The notes under the pieces: model-generated
The model's database searches: none
Told to the model about the DNA's origin: nothing
What the model saw: the letters and a program-made list of their open reading frames with translations, nothing else
Part shown: positions 59,978 to 64,000 of the stretch, piece by piece
Position numbering within the stretch: position 1 is the first letter of the stretch
Layout of the letters: each line of letters begins with the position of its first letter
Origin: Marinomonas sp. UCMA 3892
GTDB taxonomy: Bacteria; Pseudomonadota; Gammaproteobacteria; Pseudomonadales; Marinomonadaceae
Direction of reading: 5' to 3'
NCBI RefSeq assembly: GCF_012726345.1
Contig: NZ_PTXN01000012.1
Coordinates: 90,841-154,840, forward strand
DNA length: 64,000 nucleotides
Translations under genes and position numbers: made by a program

Positions 59978-61939
59978 ATGATTGAGTTCCTCAGCGCCCT
60001 AGATCAAATAATGTCAATGACCCACATGGTATACCTAATTTCTGGTGTGCTAGTAGGCCTAGTGGTCGGCATTATTCCCGGACTTGGCGGCATCGCCGGC
60101 ATGTCATTGCTTTTACCGTTTTTGTATGGGATGGAACCTTCCGTTGGTCTTGGTATGCTGATGGGGCTCGTTGCGGTAATACCTACTGGTGATACCTTTA
60201 CCTCTGTGTTAATGGGTATCCCTGGTTCAAGTTCATCGCAAGCAACAGTCATGGATGGTTTTCCTTTAGCGAAAAAAGGCCAAGCGGCTCGTGCATTGTC
60301 CGCCGCTTTCCTTTCTTCAATGATAGGTGGTGTGGTTGGGGCTATTGTACTTAGTGTGTTCATTTTAGTAGCACGCCCAGTAGTTCTAGCCTTCTCATCA
60401 GCTGAACTATTTATGTTAACGCTGTTGGGCCTTAGTGTTGTTGCGGCATTATCCGGCGGCAACGTATTTAAAGGTCTAGCTGCATGTGGCTTTGGTCTTC
60501 TGATTGGTGCTATTGGCGGCGCCCCTGCTACTGGCGAATTCCGCTTCACATTAGGTATTGATTATCTTTATGACGGCATTCCACTGGTTGTTGTTGGTTT
60601 AGGTATTTTTGCCTTACCTGAAATCATCAGTCTTTTGGTGCAAAACCGAGCTATTGCGTCCTCACCAAATAAATTGGGCCATGGTCTAAAACAAGGCTTT
60701 AAAGACGTATTTGCTAACCTACCTTTAGTAGGAAAATCCTCTGTTTTCGGTAGTTTGATTGGCGCTATCCCTGGATTGGGCGGTTCAGTTGTAGATTGGA
60801 TGACATACAGTTTTGCCATCAATTCTAGTAAAGACTCGTCGCAATTTGGTAAAGGTGATATTCGCGGTGTCATCGCACCAGAGTCAGCAAATAACGCTTG
60901 TGCTTCTGGTAGTATGATCCCAACCATTCTATTTGGTGTACCGGGCTCAGGTTCGGCTGCGGTGTTTCTTGGTGGTATGTTGTTACTAGGTATTCAACCT
61001 GGCGTTTCAATGATATCTACACACCTTGACCTGACGTATACCATTATTTGGTCTCTTGCTTTGGCCAATATTCTGGGCGCACTATTCTGTATTTGTTTTA
61101 CACGCCCAATATCGCTACTCACTTACATCAAATTTTCGGTACTAACCCCGATTATTTTGACCCTTATTTTATTCGCTGCTTATCAAGCAACGCGTAGTCT
61201 AGGTGACTTTATTTTATTAGGTGTCGTGGCAGCTCTCGGCGTAATGATGAAGGGTGCAAACTGGCCAAGACCCGCTTTCTTGATCGGTTTCGTTTTGTCT
61301 TCAGGCGCTGAAAACTATTTCTTCCAAAGTATTCAATTTTACGGTTACTCTTGGTTCACACGTCCAGGGGTAATCATCATTGCTGCCTTGATTATTATTG
61401 GCTTTGTTCTACCGCCAATTCTTAAGAAGAAAAAGCTAAAAGACAAACCTGAACAATTAAAAGATGAAGCCGAAGAGAAAAACTTTAAAACAGTTTCTTG
61501 GGCTGATTGGGCTATCATCGCGACACTTGCTATTTCAGGTACATATGCATTAATCAATGTTTGGGATATGTCTACTTTGACAAAAGCCTTCCCAATTATT
61601 GCAATTGCTATAGTACTATTATCCGTAATTATGATTATTCGTAACTACATTAAAGTGCCGCACGCAAAAACTGCAGCAGAGCTTACGCCACACTTAATCT
61701 ATATAGTTGGATTCTTTGGCATTGCTTACTGCTATTACCTATTTGGCTTTATTTCCACAACATTTGTATTTTCACTCTTGTTCTTACGATTCATTGCACA
61801 AGCAACTTATGTGAAATCCACTACAATCGCTGTCTGCTTGGTCATATTTTTAGTCACTATTGGTAGAGTGATGAATGTAGATTTCCCTGAAGGTCTCTTT
61901 GACCCCTACCTATTAAGCACAATCAAAACCTTTATCTAG
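59978..61939 (+). CDS. TctA-TctB fusion, tripartite tricarboxylate transporter permease
   Basis: 653 residues from the ATG at 59978, which has AGGAG 9 nt upstream (TTG at 59972 is the alternative). The first 500 are TctA, about 11 membrane helices, with VVGIIPGLGGIAGMSLLLPF and its repeat SVFGSLIGAIPGLGGSVVDW; such gating motifs are known for the family. A charged linker (LKKKKLKDKPEQLKDEAEEK, about 481-500) leads to about 150 residues with four helices, the size of the small subunit TctB. No separate tctB gene follows, so the fusion is inferred to replace it. Confidence 0.8.
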   Translation: MIEFLSALDQIMSMTHMVYLISGVLVGLVVGIIPGLGGIAGMSLLLPFLYGMEPSVGLGMLMGLVAVIPTGDTFTSVLMGIPGSSSSQATVMDGFPLAKKGQAARALSAAFLSSMIGGVVGAIVLSVFILVARPVVLAFSSAELFMLTLLGLSVVAALSGGNVFKGLAACGFGLLIGAIGGAPATGEFRFTLGIDYLYDGIPLVVVGLGIFALPEIISLLVQNRAIASSPNKLGHGLKQGFKDVFANLPLVGKSSVFGSLIGAIPGLGGSVVDWMTYSFAINSSKDSSQFGKGDIRGVIAPESANNACASGSMIPTILFGVPGSGSAAVFLGGMLLLGIQPGVSMISTHLDLTYTIIWSLALANILGALFCICFTRPISLLTYIKFSVLTPIILTLILFAAYQATRSLGDFILLGVVAALGVMMKGANWPRPAFLIGFVLSSGAENYFFQSIQFYGYSWFTRPGVIIIAALIIIGFVLPPILKKKKLKDKPEQLKDEAEEKNFKTVSWADWAIIATLAISGTYALINVWDMSTLTKAFPIIAIAIVLLSVIMIIRNYIKVPHAKTAAELTPHLIYIVGFFGIAYCYYLFGFISTTFVFSLLFLRFIAQATYVKSTTIAVCLVIFLVTIGRVMNVDFPEGLFDPYLLSTIKTFI

Positions 61940-61960
61940 GTACTCCAGCGCCTAGAACCT

Positions 61961-61997
61961 ATCCCGATGCGATTCTCTTTGCATCGGGATTTTTTTT
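61961..61997 (+). terminator. Intrinsic terminator after the tct operon
   Basis: ATCCCGATGC (61961-61970) pairs with GCATCGGGAT (61981-61990) and eight Ts follow. Confidence 0.9.
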
Positions 61998-62208
61998 GGT
62001 GAAATATCCCTCTCCTATCTTTTACAAATAGATCTCATTTCTTTTTCATGTTAAATTTGCCCCACTTAAGTGCACTTTTCATGCGCAATTTACATTCCCA
62101 ACGGTAATATTCCGCATAATAGCAGCGGCAATTCCCACAACCGCCGCACTCTAGTATCCATACAACAACTAAAAAAGCTCTAAGAGCTAATCTTATCGAG
62201 GACTATCT
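61998..62208. other. Intergenic region before the symporter gene
   Basis: 211 bp with no ORF; GAGG stands 7 nt before the symporter ATG. Promoters are not clear. Confidence 0.4.
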
Positions 62209-63732
62209 ATGCAAGCATTCATTGATTTCTTAAACGGAGTCATTTGGAGCCCTGCCCTAATTTATCTATGTTTAGGCGCGGGCTTGTTTTATTCAATACT
62301 GACACGTTTTGCTCAAGTTCGTCATTTCAAAGAAATGTGTTCACTTTTGTTCAATTCCAACGATTCGGACAAAGGCATTTCTTCTTTCCAAGCACTTGCG
62401 GTATCGCTATCTGGTCGTGTTGGCACAGGTAACATTGCAGGTGTTGCTGCGGCTATTGGCTTTGGTGGCCCAGGGGCAATATTTTGGATGTGGGTCGTTG
62501 CTTTCTTAGGTGCAAGCACGGCTTACGCAGAATCCACTTTAGGTCAGCTTTATAAAGTCAGCGAAGGTGGTCAATATCGTGGTGGCCCAGCTTATTATTT
62601 CGAGCGCTGCCTAGGCTGGCGTTGGTTAGGCGTATTGTTTGCTTTATCTTCTATTATTGCCTGTGGTGTTTTCTTACCAGGTATTCAAGCAAACTCTGTA
62701 GGTAACGCTGTTGTACAAATCTTCGGTGAAGGCACTGTTGTATCAAGCTCTTTTGGTGAAGTAGGTTCAACTAAATTAGTTGCCTTAGCTGTTATCTTGG
62801 TTGTTTTGGCATTCATCATCTTTGGTGGCATCAAACGTATCGCTAACTTTACTCAAATCATCGTGCCATTCATGGCGCTTGGTTACATTGTGATGGCGTT
62901 GATCGTTGTTTTCCTAAACCTAGATAAAGTACCAAGTATTTTCGGCTTAATCTTCTCTGATGCATTCACTGCCCAAGCAGGTTTTGGCGCAGCAATTGGC
63001 TGGGGGGTAAAACGCGGTGTTTACTCTAATGAAGCCGGTCAAGGTACTGGACCTCATGCAGCCGCTGCAGCAGAAGTTCAACACCCTGCACAACAAGGTC
63101 TTGTTCAAGCTTTCTCTGTTTACGTTGATACTCTATTCATCTGTACAGCTACCGCTCTGATGATTTTGATCACGCAACAATACAACGTACAAGGTTCTTT
63201 GCCTGACGGTCAATTCATCGTACAAAACGTTGATCCTTCTACTATCATTGCGTCTCCAGCCTTCACTCAAATGGCACTGGCAAGCGTATTTGGTAGTTCT
63301 GGCCCAATCTTTGTAGGCATAGCATTGTTCTTCTTCGCATTCACAACAATTCTGGCGTATTACTACATTGCTGAAACTAACGTAGCCTACCTGCGTCGCG
63401 CATTGAAAATCAACGTATCACTAACCTTCGTAAAACTGCTTATCATGTTCATGGTAGCTTACGGTACAGTTAATACTGCAGGTTACATCTGGAACCTAGG
63501 TGACGTTGGCGTAGGCTTAATGGCTTGGTTAAACATCGTTGGTATCATCACCATCTTCTTCATGGCAAAACCAACCATGAAAGCATTGCGTGATTACGAA
63601 GATCAAAAAGCATCTGGTGTAACCGACTACACTTTTAACCCTAAAGCCCTTGGTATCAAAGGGGCAGAATTCTGGGAAAAACGTTACGACAAACAACAAG
63701 CTGAAAAAGCAGCCGACAAAAATAGTCATTAA
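62209..63732 (+). CDS. Sodium:alanine (AGCS) symporter
   Basis: 507 residues, about 11 membrane helices, of the alanine/glycine:cation symporter family. QALAVSLSGRVGTGNIAGVAAAIGFGGPGAIFWMW and RGGPAYYFERCLGWRWLG carry the family signatures. Na+-coupled import of alanine or glycine is expected, but specificity is unproven. The stop lies 22 bp before a group II intron. Very good ribosome site and GCT/GGT-biased codons suggest high expression. Confidence 0.88.
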   Translation: MQAFIDFLNGVIWSPALIYLCLGAGLFYSILTRFAQVRHFKEMCSLLFNSNDSDKGISSFQALAVSLSGRVGTGNIAGVAAAIGFGGPGAIFWMWVVAFLGASTAYAESTLGQLYKVSEGGQYRGGPAYYFERCLGWRWLGVLFALSSIIACGVFLPGIQANSVGNAVVQIFGEGTVVSSSFGEVGSTKLVALAVILVVLAFIIFGGIKRIANFTQIIVPFMALGYIVMALIVVFLNLDKVPSIFGLIFSDAFTAQAGFGAAIGWGVKRGVYSNEAGQGTGPHAAAAAEVQHPAQQGLVQAFSVYVDTLFICTATALMILITQQYNVQGSLPDGQFIVQNVDPSTIIASPAFTQMALASVFGSSGPIFVGIALFFFAFTTILAYYYIAETNVAYLRRALKINVSLTFVKLLIMFMVAYGTVNTAGYIWNLGDVGVGLMAWLNIVGIITIFFMAKPTMKALRDYEDQKASGVTDYTFNPKALGIKGAEFWEKRYDKQQAEKAADKNSH

Positions 63733-63793
63733 GCTTTTAAGTAAAATTGATTTATCGAGTAGGGTGAGGCGTTGCCGCCTCATCCCTCTCACA

Positions 63794-63824
63794 GAACCGT
63801 ACGTACGGACCTCGTATACGGCTC
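63794..63824 (-). ncRNA. Group II intron domain V
   Basis: GAGCCGTA pairs with TACGGTTC, with the AGC triad near the 5' side and a 2-nt bulge on the 3' side, and a short ACG/CGT upper stem with a five-base loop. The domain is 31 nt, close to the usual 34. Its first G lies within the maturase stop codon context. A GCAA-capped hairpin (63762-63790) is the likely domain VI. Confidence 0.75.
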
Positions 63825-63999
63825 ATGCAAACTTCCATTCAGTATAAACACTGAACACATACCCCGTTCTCACTTCTTCAAGATTCACCAAACCTTGCTC
63901 ATCGAACCATTTGTTTGGCATCGCGTGGCTGGCTAATGGACTCGCTGCATTTCTCCAACTGGTCATCGAGATGTACTTAAACGGCGGCTTGTAGCCCAG
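63823..63999 (-). CDS. Group II intron maturase / reverse transcriptase, C terminus
   Basis: 58 codons to the TGA at 63823-63825, open at the window edge. The C-terminal domain has SMTSWRNAASPLASHAMPNK and ends VYTEWKFA, as in many bacterial intron-encoded proteins. Reverse transcriptase and most of the maturase domain are outside the window, so activity cannot be judged. Confidence 0.8.
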   Translation of the reverse strand: MGYKPPFKYISMTSWRNAASPLASHAMPNKWFDEQGLVNLEEVRTGYVFSVYTEWKFA

Positions 64000-64000
64000 T

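Larger units (their letters stand above)
63754..64000 (-). mobile_element. Group II intron, 3' part (window edge)
   Basis: A minus-strand element holds the maturase C terminus, domain V and a domain VI-like hairpin and ends CCCTACTCGAT at about 63754; the boundary is an estimate. It runs off the window to the right, so its length and completeness are unknown. It sits directly after a symporter gene without an obvious terminator. Confidence 0.8.

Noticed and set aside
60004..60927. Long minus-strand frames across tctA
   Set aside because: They mirror the codon bias of a membrane protein gene and carry no recognisable domain.
63529..63847. Frames crossing the symporter end and the intron
   Set aside because: They join the symporter gene and intron RNA domains and have no coding support.

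Overview
The window looks like chromosomal DNA of a marine gammaproteobacterium of the Oceanospirillales, most likely Marinomonas or a close relative. This is inferred from the core gene order (gatCAB / mreBCD-maf-rng-yhdP-nit), the AT-leaning base composition and the mix of transporters; no rRNA or tRNA marker is present to confirm it. The core blocks are vertical-type housekeeping genes with accessory blocks between them.

Region 1 (1-16.7 kb) is a stress or energy block. It holds a PRC-barrel protein, a bifunctional NAD(P)HX repair enzyme, a tiny J-domain protein, a Crp/Fnr-type regulator, a complete nine-gene N-type rotary ATPase operon (atpDCQRBEFAG order) and a second operon of SHOCT protein, phosphoketolase, class I fructose-bisphosphate aldolase, HAD phosphatase and transaldolase. 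The most interesting signal in the window is here. A near-identical 18-bp dyad (consensus YGTTCGYTASYGCACAGA on the minus strand, TGTTC-N6-GCACA architecture) stands upstream of the regulator gene, the ATPase operon and the phosphoketolase operon. Each copy has a -10-like hexamer about 32 bp downstream of its centre, as expected for a class II Crp/Fnr activator site. This suggests a self-contained regulon joining ion-pumping ATP hydrolysis to a phosphoketolase shunt.

Region 2 (16.8-22.5 kb) has secreted endonuclease I, an AraC regulator divergent from a Tat-type alpha/beta hydrolase, an MFS exporter, a cyclophilin-like lipid-anchored or secreted protein, and a 46-residue, extremely acidic DEY-repeat protein with its own ribosome site and terminator.

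Region 3 (22.5-40.5 kb) is core: nitrilase-family amidase, YhdP, RNase G, Maf, MreD, MreC, MreB (minus) divergent from GatC-GatA-GatB (plus), then a REC-REC-GGDEF protein broken by an in-frame TGA, a YkgJ-type Cys-cluster protein coupled to an L,D-transpeptidase, RlmM and an RluA-family pseudouridine synthase. MreC seems to start at a rare ATT codon.

Region 4 (40.5-56.6 kb) has a membrane diguanylate cyclase, a purine nucleoside ABC importer of the BMP type with an adenine or adenosine deaminase, DUF2750, a Met/His-rich DUF2946 protein with a PepSY membrane protein, an RNA-type methyltransferase with a 56-residue conserved-looking partner, then an AT-rich stretch with a phosphoethanolamine transferase and an LTA-synthase-like enzyme, and a small methyltransferase.

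Region 5 (56.7-64 kb) is a LysR regulator divergent from a GalD/PrpF-type isomerase and a two-gene tripartite tricarboxylate transporter (TctC plus a TctA-TctB fusion), then an AGCS sodium:amino acid symporter. The window ends inside a group II intron on the minus strand, with the C terminus of its maturase and its domain V visible.
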